Shown here one piece after another: positions 21,507 to 33,708 of a stretch of DNA of 64,000 nt. The DNA is taken from the NCBI GenBank assembly GCA_022495005.1, contig JAGYXB010001943.1, forward strand, positions 248,001 to 312,000, written 5' to 3'. The DNA comes from Rhyacophila brunnea. Taxonomy: Eukaryota > Arthropoda > Insecta > Trichoptera > Rhyacophilidae. The notes under the pieces were generated by a model, which had not been told where the DNA came from, made no database searches, and saw nothing but the letters and a program-made list of their open reading frames with translations. The first letter of the stretch is position 1. Each line of letters starts with the position of its first letter. The translations under genes were made by a program, and so were the position numbers.

Positions 21507-22730
21507 AATATCGAATATTATGTTGTATGACAACCTTATCATCAATCAGGCGTATGTTTTACACCATTTTTGTGTGAGCTTAATTAGATTGCTATGATAT
21601 AATATTTCTTATTATTTTTGGATTATTTATTACCTAAGAAACAATTTTGTTAGAAACTTTTAAACTATTAATAATAAATAACACGTAAATCATCTTAATG
21701 TCATTAATGAGAAGGACATAACTATAGAATATTTCCAATGACTGGGAAATTAGTTTGAACTTATAAAATATTATACCATCTTTGCAATCGGTTATTGCTT
21801 TAATTAAGTACACAATCAGTAACAAACTTTAAAGTTTGACAGTTTTATGTAATATCACAGGTAGATGATAGACACAGATTTTAAAGATACTGAATGGGCA
21901 CACCAGAGTCACTTAAACCAATTTTTGTAATATAATACATTAATTAATTGTTAAAATAAACTTGTTTCTTTGATTTTACAATGATCCTGTAAAGTCATAA
22001 CCTGACTCAAATCAACAACACCATAAAATCGGAAATACAGCTCAAATAGCTATTATAATATTTTGAAAACAGCAATAAAAATGAAACCGTTGTCCTTTAT
22101 TTTCGCTGTATGGGCAGAGTTGATTATTTGATTATGGAAGAACTGAACAACATATTAAAATAATATAATATAATAAATAATTATAAAGAATATCAATACG
22201 TATTATATTAAGTTGACATTTTTTTCTAAAACAGAACGTAAGAAAACAAAACCGGTCCTAACTCTTATAGAATTGTATAGATTAATAATTAGATAATATA
22301 ACACGTATTTTTTGTATTTTTTTATTATTATTTTTGTTAGAAGCAAAAAAAAAATAGATACTACATACTCACCATTTTTTAATGATAGGCAGCCACTATG
22401 TCCTGTTCAAATTATGATTTTTTTAAGACAATGATTTAAGTATCTCACTATAGTATAATATTATTCATAATATAAAATAATAACACTTATTACATCTATC
22501 AAAACTGTGTAACTATTTTTACTTGCATATCTCAATGTGTAGGTAGCCGTTTTGCTTTTAATCTACTTTAAATTATTATATCATTACAAAATTAATACTA
22601 TCGACCGAGGTTACTTGATGGAATTTAAATTTCAAATCTAATGTATATGCACACTGGCAATGACTACAGTTATTTCTCGGTTTTATTATAAATTTATTCA
22701 ATTTAATAAAGTAAAAACCTTAAATTATAT
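21507..22730. other. AT-rich stretch without a recognisable gene
   Basis: Featureless AT-rich sequence with short A/T homopolymers. No repeat, RNA or coding motif recognised. Confidence 0.5.
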
Positions 22731-22736
22731 CTTTTC

Positions 22737-23635
22737 TTGGTCGTGCACTCATGGCTGAGGATCGTGACCACATTTAAATTTCGCCATCCTTTGAGCGACC
22801 AAGACTTTCCATCCTTCTCGATCTTCCGCTTCTCTCAGGGCAGAATGGATGGTGCCCCCCCCCCCAGTCAGCTCTTTCACTTTGTCGCTCCATCGCGCAG
22901 ACGCTCTTCCTCTGCTTTGCCTTCCCTGGAGACTACCCAAAACTACCAGTCTCTCCAGGTTTTCCGGTCCGCGCCTGATAATATGTCCAAAAAACTGCAG
23001 AATTCTTCTCAGGCATATCGTCGAGAGCCGTTCCTTTATCTTCAGTCTCTGGATGATTGACTGGTTCGTCCTGTGCTCCGTCCAAGAAATGCAAAGCATT
23101 CGGCGTCAACACCACATCTCAAAGGCATCAATTGCCTTCCGTTCTCATGCCTTCAGGGTCCACGACTCGACTCCGTATAGAAATATCAAGAACACTAATA
23201 TTTGCACAAGCATCATTTTTGTGGCAATCGACATTCCCCGATCCTTCCATATAGTGGTAAGGCGTGTCATCGCATTTTTTGAAATCTGTGTGCGCCTCCT
23301 TATTTCCGCTTCGCATCCGCCCTTTCCACTGATGGTCGATCCAAGATATACAAACTCGTCGACAGTTTCGAGGTTATGGAGTATACTTGCTGTTGGTAGA
23401 AGGTTGGCCCGATCAACAACCATTAACTTGGTCTTATTCCTATTAATAAGGAGGCCGTATTTGCGACTCTCTCCCTCTACCCGGTGTAGCAGCTCTGTGA
23501 GTTTTCTTTCATCAGCAGCGATTAGTGTGGTATCATCTACGAATCTTAAGTTATTTATTTTCTGGCCACCAATTGTTATTCCGCCTTGCCAATGATCTAG
23601 CGCTCTTCGCATTATATGCTTTATATATATATATA
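22737..23635 (-). pseudogene. LINE reverse transcriptase C-terminal fragment with FVDD active site
   Basis: Minus-strand reading, from 23635 down: GGQKINNLRFVDDTTLIA (the RT palm motif, normally FADD or YADD), KYGLLINRNKTKLM, YLGSTISGKG, RRRTQISKNAM, YGVESWTLKA; then, after a frameshift near 23145, TEHRTNQSIIQRL, LSTICLRRILQFFGHI, RGRASARWSDKVKEL and a final GHDPQP. This is the typical insect 'endonuclease-reverse transcriptase' C-terminus, in which ORF2 ends with GGHDPQ. The 5' side stops at an (AT)n tract (23620-23648), where the endonuclease and fingers are missing. A C-run at about 22857-22868 encodes consecutive glycines. At least one frameshift makes it inactive. Confidence 0.85.
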
Positions 23636-24600
23636 ATATATATAAATTATATAAAAATATATTTTCTTTTAAATATAATATTATAATGTGTATGAATAAA
23701 ATAAACCACCCATTGAAATACTTTTCTTTAAAAATGACAAGTTTGTAATATTTACGTTCATTTTTTATTATACCTACGTTCAATCTGAAAGGCTTATATT
23801 ATAATATGATATAATATTTCCCTTCAACAGTACAAGAAATACAAAAAGTTAAATGTGTTTGAGAGGAAAGAGATTTTTTTTGTTTTTCAATTGAATCTTC
23901 GGATCTCGCGAGATTGCCATGTCTTTCCGTATGGGAGATGAAAATATGTATTTGTAGATAAAAGCATATGGATCAGAAATCGTGCATTTACACGCAGTGT
24001 GAGTATTCAATAAAAATATACACAGTGCTTATGCGCAGGAACTATTTGATAGAATTCAAAATGGGACTGGCGTAGTCTATAAATTTAATATTGAATTTTT
24101 ATTCGTACTTTTATAGTCGTAACTAAAATAAAATATAGGGTGACTTTGATTTAATTATTGGTTTTAATACGTCTACTATATTTTACTTTTTTACGTATAT
24201 TCAATTATTGACCTGCGGATAGCAATATTATATCTAAACTTAGTATTTAAGTATGTGTTAAACGGTATATCTATAATTTAAAGTAGGAAAGTATTGATAT
24301 TTTAAGTGATGCTAAATAATTGCGCGAAGCTCACATAACAGATGAGTAAGATATGAATCCAAAGCCAGTCCTCAAATACTAAAATTAATTTTGCTCAAAA
24401 CTCATGACAGTCATGCCATAAAATGCTTGAAATATAAAGCCTCCGAAATGTCTTAAAATAGTAAAAATATTGAATATGCGTTTCGGTTATGTGACAAACT
24501 TTCATGCATACATACTATTGAAAATAACACATTTTTTTATTCGCGTTTTAGAGGGACGAGAATCACTTTGGAGTGATAGGTGCTGATGATGAAAAAGACT
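23636..24600. other. AT-rich stretch without a recognisable gene
   Basis: AT dinucleotide-rich at its start, then featureless non-coding sequence. Confidence 0.45.
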
Positions 24601-25031
24601 TGTTGTGAGAGTAGATAAGTAGAAGGCTGCAGCTTTATTGACTGATTGAGAAATAAAATAATGAGATCGAACAGATAACATTAACAGTGCAGAGTACACG
24701 CGTTGAGATATGCTTAGTCGGAGATGTTACGTTCAATTGTGGCTTGATGAGGTCAGCTCAGTCCGAGGCACGATGATAGAGTGTACTGCTACTGAGATAC
24801 TGAGGCTGAATTTGAAATCTCATCAATTATGACTAGCTGTTTATATAAATAAATTCGATAAAATAAGCAAACCATTTTTTATGTAGGTCACTATTGGCAA
24901 TATGTTTACCGACGCACCGTTGCAACTTCGCGACGTTTTGCTAACCGGGGTTTTTATTTGACTCTCATTGAAGTATGTATTTACAGAATGGTCTGACCGT
25001 AGCTGAGATAATGTATCACACTTGTGTAACA
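24601..25031. mobile_element. Possible solo LTR (431 bp), tentative
   Basis: The segment starts with TGTTGTGAGAG and ends with TGTGTAACA, giving TG...CA termini in both orientations. Read on the minus strand it ends with AATAAAGC followed 20-odd bases later by TCTCACAACA, like a polyadenylation signal near an LTR end. It is less AT-rich than its flanks. Against this, the 5-bp flanks (AGACT and CGCTG) do not match, and no second copy or internal gag-pol is in the window. It could equally be unrelated unique DNA. Confidence 0.25.
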
Positions 25032-28000
25032 CGCTGGTCCGTCCATTATTGCAATTGCACTAAAATGGCCTAAGGTTTTTGACCACCTCACATTCTTTAA
25101 CACGTTTTAAAGTGTATTTCATGTTTATCCCCACTCGAGAATTAAATTAAAATAATAATAAATATTAAAAAATAAAACGAACTTCCCATTATTTCTGCTT
25201 TCCCTAGTAAAATATTGCGCTTCAGTGACGTCATCTAGCGCGAATTGTATCGCTTTAGGTTGAAATAATGCTGCTGGTAACGAATAGCATTCTTCAACTC
25301 TAAATTAAATAAATTAATAAAATGGAAATCTTTAAAAGGCACATCTTTTCATTGTAGGTAATTATTTCTTATTGCCGTAATTTTGATTGATTAACATAAA
25401 ATATTATATTATGTTTTTGACGTGTAGTTGACTAATAAACATTGTTTTTATCCGCACAAAAAGCTTAAAATTCTAACAGCTTTTAAGATGAATATTAATT
25501 TTAATCATTGTTATATAAAGCGTCAAAGATCATCAGTTATTTCAAAAGCTTTGTAACCAAATTTTATTCAAATTGGTTTCGCTGGAAATATTATCATTCG
25601 AGAATAAATTATGGAGATATTTTCCGGTCAAATGACGCTTCTACTTATAATGCACCCCCTTTGAAATGAAAAATAGCAGCTGTCCCTTAAACAAAACCAT
25701 ATTTTGTGCTGAAATCGTTTTCCAAGTGTCGTTAATGGAATCTCGTCTAGACGTTAGTTGGAAAATATTCCATAGTAAGAAACGACCGTTTTTGAATTTA
25801 TCTCTTCCTTTGCGTTTAAAGTAATAATCTCATTTCAATGATAGCTTCCTAAGCGTCAACTACGAGTACTTTAATGAATGAATAAAGTGCTTACTACTAA
25901 CTTACACTTTGAGATTAATAAAATTCTAAGCCAGTAAGTAATCTTCGCGGGTTATTTCAAATAGCTGTATTTATATCAAACAACTACATTAATTTAATGT
26001 ATCCATTAGGTTTAATATTAATAGAAATATACGATTTATAATTAATGTTCATTGAGGCTTTACAAGCATTACTTATTTAATTAAATGGCTTTTCTACATT
26101 ATTTTCAGAGCATTAGATTTCTCATTTCTTAGCCGGACGCTATAATTTAGCCTAATTACATATCCTATTTGCTTATCTCCAATCATTTTATAAGTGTCTC
26201 TAGATTTTTCCTGAAACCAAGAACTTCTGAAATCGGCTTAAACTTCTATTGGACCGGTCAGGTAACGGGAATATTTATGGCATAATACTGTGAATGAAAA
26301 GGTATTGTCTCATGAAAAGCCTTGATCATAGTATATTAAATCATAATAGGAATCACGTTCGCTCTGATTCACGCAAACCAAAGACTCGAAAAACTTCCGA
26401 TATAACTTTGAATGACGCAAAAGTTCACTGTGCGTGAATTTCTGCTTCTTTTATAAAGATATGGATCGTGGATTTGTATACTGCATTTGGAATATTCAAG
26501 AATCAAGCAATTTAAACCCAGATCAAAATCACGGAACTGATAGATTGAACCAAAGCTAAAACCATTCCTTACAAAAAGTATATTAATATCGTGAATTGGT
26601 GGTTTGAATCTTCTCTCAGTGGAGACCTACGAAGTCCGCTCATTTACATTATGTGCACATTTGTTTCATCACCGTATAATAATATATGTTCACACAACGA
26701 ATCTGAATACTTGGCGGATGCTAGATAACAGAACAAGTTGTCATTAATTTATTACAATTATTATAACAACTATATACTTATCTAAATTTTCGTCCATTGA
26801 TTGAAATCAAAATGTTACTTTTGGTAATTTTTACAAATTAACTCGTACTAATTAATCTATATTATAAATTTCTTATAATAATAATTAGTGAAAAGTCATA
26901 AAACCAAAGTGCATAGGTATTAAATGACCACTTAAGTATCCACTTTGTGGTCTGGTTCATGGTTATATTAAAATATGAAATTGTTCTTTTTATGGCTACG
27001 ATCATATTATTATAAAACTGAGTTCTAGATGAAAATTGTAATTATTTTTCACTGTCAAATAGTAATATAGGAATATATTTTGAGTATTATTAGGTAGCTG
27101 AATTACAATAAATTATACAAAGAAAGCTCGTGTATTAATATAATACAATTATTTAAAATACATTACCTGTAATATTAAAGAGCTATTCACACTGATGTTG
27201 TTTCTAATAAGCATCACATGGTTATACTTTATAATATAATAGTGTGAATTTAATCATTAATATTTTTAAATAAATAACTCACGAATAATTATTATAAATC
27301 AGATAAATTGAATATTTCGTCAAGTTTTGAACACTGATTTTATTATTGGTGTCAAAGAGATTAAACTAATAGCCAAATATGCATAAAATGTCGAGTTACG
27401 TTAAAGCAAAATAATATACCTACATATACCAACACAGAATGACTAAAAAATATCAATTAATGATCTAACATCACTGATAACTTTTTTTAATAATATCGAT
27501 TTTCCAATATTAACAAATATTTTTTAATTGATGTACAATAGTAAAAGTATGATAACTGGATAATAAAATTTAATAATTATGATTTAAGCATTAGCCTCAG
27601 TAACCAATTACTCAGCTCCCCTTTATATAGTGACTTGAGACATCTTTATAAAAAAATATTTTTTTTTAATATCAATAATCAAACCTCACTCATAATATAA
27701 TATTATTACCTACTGAAGTCCAAAAAACCATATTTAGTTATACGTAAGTATTGTTCCCGACTTAGCCATTTTTGTTAGTATTAATCTGTGTATCGGTAAC
27801 TATCTAAGAAGTCGTGAGTTGTTATGCCATTAAGAGAGCACTTTCAACAAGATGAGTTGACGTAGACGTTAAATAATTTCTTAAAATAGGAACTACTTAG
27901 CAAAGTCAGTATATTTCAATGGACGTATTATAGCATTTTGTATATAATTTATGTATTGTTTCACGTTTTTCATTGTGTTTCTTTCATTGTGGTGGCATAT

Positions 28001-28190
28001 TGTGAACATCTTTGAAAAACTTTGTATCATTTTTCTATTCTGGCAGCTCAAGCATCTTTATAAGCAAACTTATCTACCCTGCTAGCTACTCACTCTCGTT
28101 CTCCATTCGATCACTTTAAAATCTTTTTGTAGGTCAATATGACTTCAAGGTTGTGGTTTTCCCACACTATATTTACCATTTTAATGTTCA
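25032..28190. other. Long AT-rich stretch without a recognisable gene or repeat
   Basis: Over 3 kb without element termini, RNA boxes or motif-bearing frames. This is the largest transposon-poor block in the window. The part at about 25540-25860 is slightly less AT-rich and may be non-coding DNA under constraint, but only a comparison between species could show that. Confidence 0.45.
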
Positions 28191-28193
28191 ATA

Positions 28194-28415
28194 ATGTGTG
28201 GTGGCGCTTTAGCAGTGGACTGTAATTTCAGGATGATGGTGGATTACGGATATATGGGGGGGAGGGGGGGGGTTACACAAGACGCCAGCCACTGGCCTTT
28301 TATGAAGAGAGCGCTGGCATGCGCCGGAGCCGGTTCGGTGTTCACGCACTCTAGCACTGGTAAACGAACGGTTCGGAATGCCACTCTCACGGTTTCACTT
28401 GATGAATGATGATGA
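28194..28415 (+). mobile_element. Probable LINE 3' end with ATGATGATGA tail
   Basis: A GC-rich 200-bp block ending in GATGAATGATGATGA. It includes a G-run (28256-28272) and GGTTCGGTGTTCACGCACTC. The abrupt GC contrast and short-repeat tail resemble the 3' ends of RTE-type elements. The open frame at 28194-28409 shows no recognised domain. Confidence 0.35.
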
Positions 28416-29345
28416 AAAGTTTAGGATGTATTATAGACGCGACGTTCGGATTTAGTCCAATGAAGGTCAAACATATGCGTTTTGAGTCACTCTGTGGTTA
28501 TCGACGTCTAAGCTATAACAAGCCCGCACGCGACCGCTTTCTTGATGTCACTCGAGTTGACTAAATGTAATTTACAATCACGGTTGTCTCACGACCCGTA
28601 ACTGCTGGTTTTCCTGGTCTTCCGACAATGATAAATAAGGATGTGAGGTAGGTGGGGAAATAAGGAATGACGGCCACCACAATTGGCCCAACGAATGTTA
28701 ATTAAATTAAATAAACATCTACTCTGAACCAACTATTGAAAGAAAACACACAAAAATAGTGAAATAATCTAAATTCAATATACTGAAATAATTATTAGAT
28801 ATGTACTATGCAAACAACAGAGAGTATATATGTAGGTACTGTTATACATACAATCATTGTATATTCTGGAGTGTGTGTATTGTTTTGATTGCATGAGTTA
28901 GACATGAATAAACAATTTCGCTTTATGCTTTTGTAGAGGCGGATACAAAGTAGCAAGGTAGTTAAAATGTTTCATGCGGGTACATTTAAATGTTAAACAG
29001 TCAAATGAAATTCGTTTAAGACTCTCCGCTTCTTTGAAATATCCAGTAAACGTTGAATTCACTCCAGCTCTCCATGCGTCTTATGACATGGAATGAACAG
29101 AAAATTGAATAAATTCAAAGCAAAACGATAAAATTTGCATCGCTCTAATTTCAGTACATATGTAAAAGAATTTACATAATATTTCATACTACTGTCGTAC
29201 TTGAATTTGTATTCAATGTAACGAGACCAAATGGTAATGTAAAAAATAATAAAAAGTCATTCAATATAAATATATTTTCACAATTAGGTACAATGAAGTA
29301 AGTAGATTGACGAATCTTGCATGTTTTTAATGTGTATGTGTTAAG
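28416..29345. other. Unassigned sequence, GC-richer at its start
   Basis: 28440-28690 is less AT-rich (CGACGTTCGG, GCCCGCACGCGACCGC) without an open frame or repeat match. The rest is AT-rich and featureless. Confidence 0.35.
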
Positions 29346-29349
29346 GAGG

Positions 29350-29815
29350 GGGTCTATACAAAACCGCCCGGATATTACCGCCCAAAAATAACCGCCCAGA
29401 CATTGCCGCCTTAACATAATATTATATTTTAGATACACAAATAAAAAAATATACGAATAAAGAATATAAATTATTTAAAATTATATTTCAATATTGTTGG
29501 CTAACCTTCCTTAATATTCTAAATTAGAAATACTACCATACAAAGGTATTAACTAAGTGTTAAAAGCTGATAATTTTAAGTTATTACTCTACTAATAACT
29601 GCAACGGATTAAATCTCAAATTAAACTGATTATCATAAATATGTAAATTTCTATCGATACGCAATTCGAAAAACCAATAAAGCCCTGTCTTGTTTTATAT
29701 ATTTTTGGATTTTTTGCGGGCGGTTTTGTCTAGGCGGATTTTTTCGGGCGGTATTGATAGGCAATGGTCACTGGCGGCAATGTCTGGACGGTAATGTCCG
29801 GGCAGTTTTGTCGAG
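29350..29815. mobile_element. Foldback-type element with CCGCCC-rich inverted ends
   Basis: The left end (about 29355-29412) carries three spaced copies of an ACCGCCC motif linked by ACATT/ATATT. The right end (about 29715-29815) carries the complementary GGGCGGT motif at least four times. The outermost parts align as ACAAAACCGCCCGGATATTA (left) and ACAAAACTGCCCGGACATTA (right, read inwards). The 300-bp centre is AT-rich and non-coding. No target duplication is evident. This is consistent with a foldback or MITE element whose ends are built of short internal repeats. Confidence 0.65.
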
Positions 29816-29834
29816 GTGCAGTTATGGAGCCAGC

Positions 29835-30345
29835 GGATTAGACTAATGGTAACATCTTATTCTTCTTATTGTGCCATCTTCGTTATCGGATGTCGGCGAC
29901 AAGTTCAGCCTGTCCATCGCTGCTCTAAATATCGAGTGCCAAGTTTAAACCAGTCTAAGGTTCTAGAGCTAGGACGTTATTCTTCTGCCAGGACCTCGCT
30001 TACCGGAGATCTTTCCTTCAATGATAAGATGCAAAAGTTGATAACTCTTGGGATGCCGTATGATGAACCCAAAGTATGCCAACTATGCTTTTTTTATTTC
30101 TCTGATTATTTCTTTGGTCTTTTTCAACCTCGAAATTTGTAACTTTATCTTTAGAGCTAGTACAAAACATGCGTCTGTACACCCCCATTTCGAAAGCTTC
30201 AAGATTCCTGAGCGTTGTGTCTATAATTTTCCACGCCTCCACTTATCTAACCATTCTAATTTTCATTCCTAGGTTTAGGTTGTGACTACATAGTATTTTT
30301 TCAGTCGATTAAAAGCACCCTTAGTAACAATAACGTCTATTAATC
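29835..30345 (-). pseudogene. LINE reverse transcriptase C-terminal relic
   Basis: The minus-strand reading, in several frames, gives KGAFNRLKKYY, LEAFEMGVYRRMF (the conserved LEAFEMW.YRRM motif), SKDKVTNFEV, then KISGKRGPGRR (the GKR..GRR motif) and near the end SDNEDGTIRR. This is the C-terminal part of an insect endonuclease-reverse transcriptase of a different subfamily from those at 20.3 and 23 kb. Several stops and frameshifts show that it is old. The plus-strand frames at 29816-30272 are shadows. Confidence 0.75.
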
Positions 30346-31240
30346 CCATTGAGTTTCGTTTTTTTCGCTGCATTCGTGGAGACGCCTTATAAACATAAAT
30401 TGTACATTACGGTATAAAATATCATTGGCTCAACACCACTACATATTAATCATTCGATATTGATTTCATACCGTTTATTATAATGAATGCTCTCGAATGT
30501 TTTACAAATTGTAATAAATTGTATACACATCAAACATATGAATTTTGCTAAAGGCTTCTCCTATCAATGATAAATCCACTCTAAGAAAGCATAAATGCTC
30601 TTTTTCCGAGGAAAACTGTGGTAATATATTGTAACCATCGTATCATGCAGTGCAATGACATAAAACTCGATTTCGTCGACTGATTGAATCGTATTATTTT
30701 CCAATCAATATAAGAGCATACATTTAATCCAAATTGTAAATTGACATTATCATACACCGTATTGAACCTGAGTACTTATTTACCTTTACGTGTGCTAATT
30801 TAAATAGCTTTTCAATCATTAAATCATCAACGGCATGAGCATTTAGTAGCATCATTAAATACATTATATTTTATTCACTTTAGACAGTTATTTTTGGACT
30901 GGATCTGTTAATTTACTATAAATTTACTGGAAACAGATTTGATATACTATATCTGAATCAATTAAAAATATTTTAGATTGATAGCTATTTTTTATGCAAC
31001 ACCACTATGAATATAAAAAAATATCATTGAAACAGAAGTAGCCAAATCTTCCATACCACTCGTTATCTGTTTATAAATATCCAAACAGTTAATGGTAAGA
31101 AAGTATTGCAAAAAAATACTGTGAATGTATATATATATATGCATACTTAATTAATTATTACTAATAATTATATGAATAATCATATGATTTATGCGTATTT
31201 GTGATTTCACTATTTTTATTAATTATATATACAGTGAGAG
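30346..31240. other. AT-rich stretch without a recognisable gene
   Basis: Featureless, with a (TA)n tract at about 31127-31141. Confidence 0.45.
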
Positions 31241-31249
31241 CATGATTCT

Positions 31250-31392
31250 GGTAGTTTGACGGAGTAGAGAAGGACTTCCAGATCATCAGAATTGTCTAAC
31301 TGGTACTCCAGGAAAGGCACAATGTAAGAAGATATACCATAATGTCGTCACCAACATTTGATATTAACGATGGCACCAAAAGAAGAACTATT
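31250..31392 (+). pseudogene. Short LINE ORF2 C-terminal relic
   Basis: Frames on the plus strand read NVVTNI followed, after a frame change, by INDGTKRRT. This resembles the terminal motif of the LINE at 29835-30345 (DNEDGTIRR). Very short and decayed; the call depends on that similarity. Confidence 0.35.
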
Positions 31393-31399
31393 GGTATAG

Positions 31400-31560
31400 G
31401 TCTGTTTACTGGAAGCCAGGCGGGAACAGCGGCAATTGTCTAGCCAATTTCGGCAAAATTCATGAATTCAATAATGATAATCTAGTTTAACCTAATAAAT
31501 AATCCAGTATATCAGGTATTTTCAAAATTTCTTTGCCGCTGGTTTTTACTAAACAGACAA
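31400..31560. mobile_element. Degraded foldback element related to 32375-32563
   Basis: The right half, from TTTAACCTAATAAATAATCC through TATTTTCAAAATTTCTTTGC to CGCTGG, parallels the right arm of the 32.4-kb element (CTAACAAATAATCC, TATTTTCAAAATGTG, TTTTCCGCTG). The outer edges keep the inverted pair GTCTGTTTACTGG (left) and TAAACAGAC (right). The left arm is otherwise lost or rearranged. Confidence 0.5.
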
Positions 31561-32366
31561 GAATCAAACCTTGACATTTGTATCATTGTCATTTCTATTG
31601 ATTACAGTTCCCTCCACTCTTTTAGATTTCTTTCGGTGCTACATATTTCCACCGAATAATATTTTACATACATACCTTTATTAAATGAATATGTATATAC
31701 ACAAAAAATGTGATATGCGTAACATATTTCCGTTTTTTGTATTCAAAATTACAAACATAAAAACACGATTTAAAAAATATATATTTAGCCAGATTCCTTT
31801 CGTATTCAACACGTGTCGTAAACATTTTTGATTCAATTAAGTTATGATATATAATATATTATTATATATTGTACAATAAAGAATACTCCTAGTTCACCAT
31901 TCCATTAGTTGAAAACACGCAAACATAGTTATAAAACGAATACTGTTAAAAACATTTTTGTATATTTCGTCGCTTAATTTGAATGCAATACGTGATTTGG
32001 GTCGACCGCAAAGCTCGTGATGCATTTATATTTCAAAAGCTTTTTTCAATGTAGTGCTTTTGAATAAAATTATTGTTAACATTATTTTCCGTAATCTCTT
32101 TAATCGCCATTGAACTCTACTCCACAAACAAATTAATTAATTTACCCGAAAAATTCATAAGTATATAAAAATAGTTGTATTTTACTTATTTTGGTCTGAA
32201 ATTGTGGCTACAATATTATGCAGGAGTTAATGTATTCGTCATTTAAAAGGTAAAAGTCACTAAGTAATATCTTATTTTTCAGAGATAAATTAGTTTAAGT
32301 GTTGTATTTTATCGTAGAAATAAATCTTAACCTGCAAATAATGAGTTTTAATAACTTAAGCTATAT
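31561..32366. other. AT-rich stretch without a recognisable gene
   Basis: No coding or repeat signal recognised. Confidence 0.45.
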
Positions 32367-32374
32367 AATCTTTC

Positions 32375-32563
32375 GGTACTGTTCGGTTATCAGGAATACA
32401 GCGGAAAACACATTTTGAAAATAGCCGATAAACTGGATTATTTGTTAGGTTAACCTAACCAAACCTAACCTAACCTAAACTAACCCAAACTAACAAATAA
32501 TCCAGTATATGGGGTATTTTCAAAATGTGTTTTCCGCTGTATTCCTGATAACCGAACAGTACC
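32375..32563. mobile_element. 189-bp near-palindromic MITE with CCTAA-rich centre
   Basis: Two arms of about 74 bp (32375-32449 and 32489-32563) are inverted copies with only a handful of mismatches. They begin GGTACTGTTCGGTTATCAGG and end with its complement. The central 40 bases consist of CCTAA-type repeats, with changes (TAACCTAACC, AACCTAACCTAACC). The whole is flanked by the exact 8-bp direct repeat AATCTTTC (32367-32374 and 32564-32571). There is no coding capacity; as RNA or single-strand DNA it would fold into one long hairpin. An 8-bp duplication fits hAT, P or Merlin-type transposases; the GG...CC ends do not settle which. Confidence 0.88.
32447..32488. repeat. CCTAA-type tract in foldback centre
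   Basis: About seven CCTAA/CCAAA-like pentamers in the loop of the element above. The motif equals the complement of the insect telomere repeat TTAGG. It is too short and impure to be a telomere. Confidence 0.7.
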
Positions 32564-32571
32564 AATCTTTC

Positions 32572-33112
32572 TTGTATAAGTACTCAATATCAATTTTCAA
32601 AGATCTGAGATTTATTTGGTTGACTTCTCTGTGTATAATAATATTATACTTTTCTCATTTGACAAACATCACATGCATTTATCAAGTCTGCCTCTACGAA
32701 TATTAGTGAATGAACGATGCGGATTATTCAGTAGTTAGGATATTTTAACGGCGACACATCTGTACCTACTTACTAAATGTATAATTCACAAAATTGATGC
32801 AGGATGGAATAAAATTAAGCTTTTACCAGAATATCATTCATTGAGCAAGGAGTGGGTCAAAGATAAAATTCAATTACACCTATGACCACTTTCCACAAGT
32901 AACTCTATCATATCTTGTATACACAATTAATAGTGCTATTTAAACGTACTGTGGAATAGTAAAAAAATAATTATTGTAAATAAGCAACATCAAATTTCAA
33001 AATGTCTAAGTAACTACTAAAACTAGGTGTGACATTTAATATAAGATATTTACTTTGCGTACCTACCCAATGAATTTAAATTTGGGTGCACATCATATGC
33101 ATAATATGATCA
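32572..33112. other. Unassigned AT-rich sequence
   Basis: No gene, RNA or repeat recognised. Confidence 0.4.
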
Positions 33113-33120
33113 CCGTCTAT

Positions 33121-33700
33121 CGGTGTCGAAGGGTGGAGGTAGGCTGTTATGATCCGACATAAATAATGCACACTAAACTTTGTCAGTCAAACGTATTTGT
33201 TTACATTGTTCTAACATTACAATGTGTAGATGGTGTTTGTTAATTTTTTTAAATCAATTAAACCCTGCCTAATTTGAGCCATATTAAATGATTGTCAAAA
33301 ACTATTCATTTGTCTATAAAATATCTATTATTATGCCATTAAACCATTTCAGATATTTTATAGACAAAAGAATATTTTTTATCGATTATGGTTTGGTTAG
33401 GCAGGTCTTGATCAATTTTTAAAAAAACCAACCAACACCATCTGTAATATGTATTCCTAATTCAACGAAAACAGATAAGTATGACTGAAAAAGTATGCAC
33501 TATTTTTGTCGGATTGCCCATAGCATACCTAAACTACTATGGTTTGGTTTAGGCAGGGTTTAATTGAATTTTAAAAGCTGACAATCACTATCGGCAAATT
33601 GTATTATTAGTTCAATGAAATCAAATAAGTATGACTGACAAAGTTTAGTGTGCATTATTTATGTCGAATCTTAATAGCCTAACTCCACCCCTCGCCACTG
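33121..33700. mobile_element. 580-bp hAT MITE with nested inverted repeats and duplicated right arm
   Basis: The terminal repeats are about 150 bp long: CGGTGTCGAAGGGTGGAGGT on the left, CAGTGGCGAGGGGTGGAGTT when the right is read inwards, and both continue through CGACATAAATAATGCACACT. The exact 8-bp duplication CCGTCTAT lies at 33113-33120 and 33701-33708. The right arm contains the arm unit twice (about 33365-33530 and 33531-33700). A second inverted pair (TTGTCTATAAAATATCT at 33310-33326, its complement at 33351-33367) lies in the middle. Non-coding. A CAGTGGCG-type end plus an 8-bp duplication points to hAT. Confidence 0.9.
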
Positions 33701-33708
33701 CCGTCTAT

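Noticed and set aside
22737..23595. Plus-strand frames of 107 and 248 codons
   Set aside because: They are shadows of the minus-strand reverse transcriptase, which explains the long open stretch.
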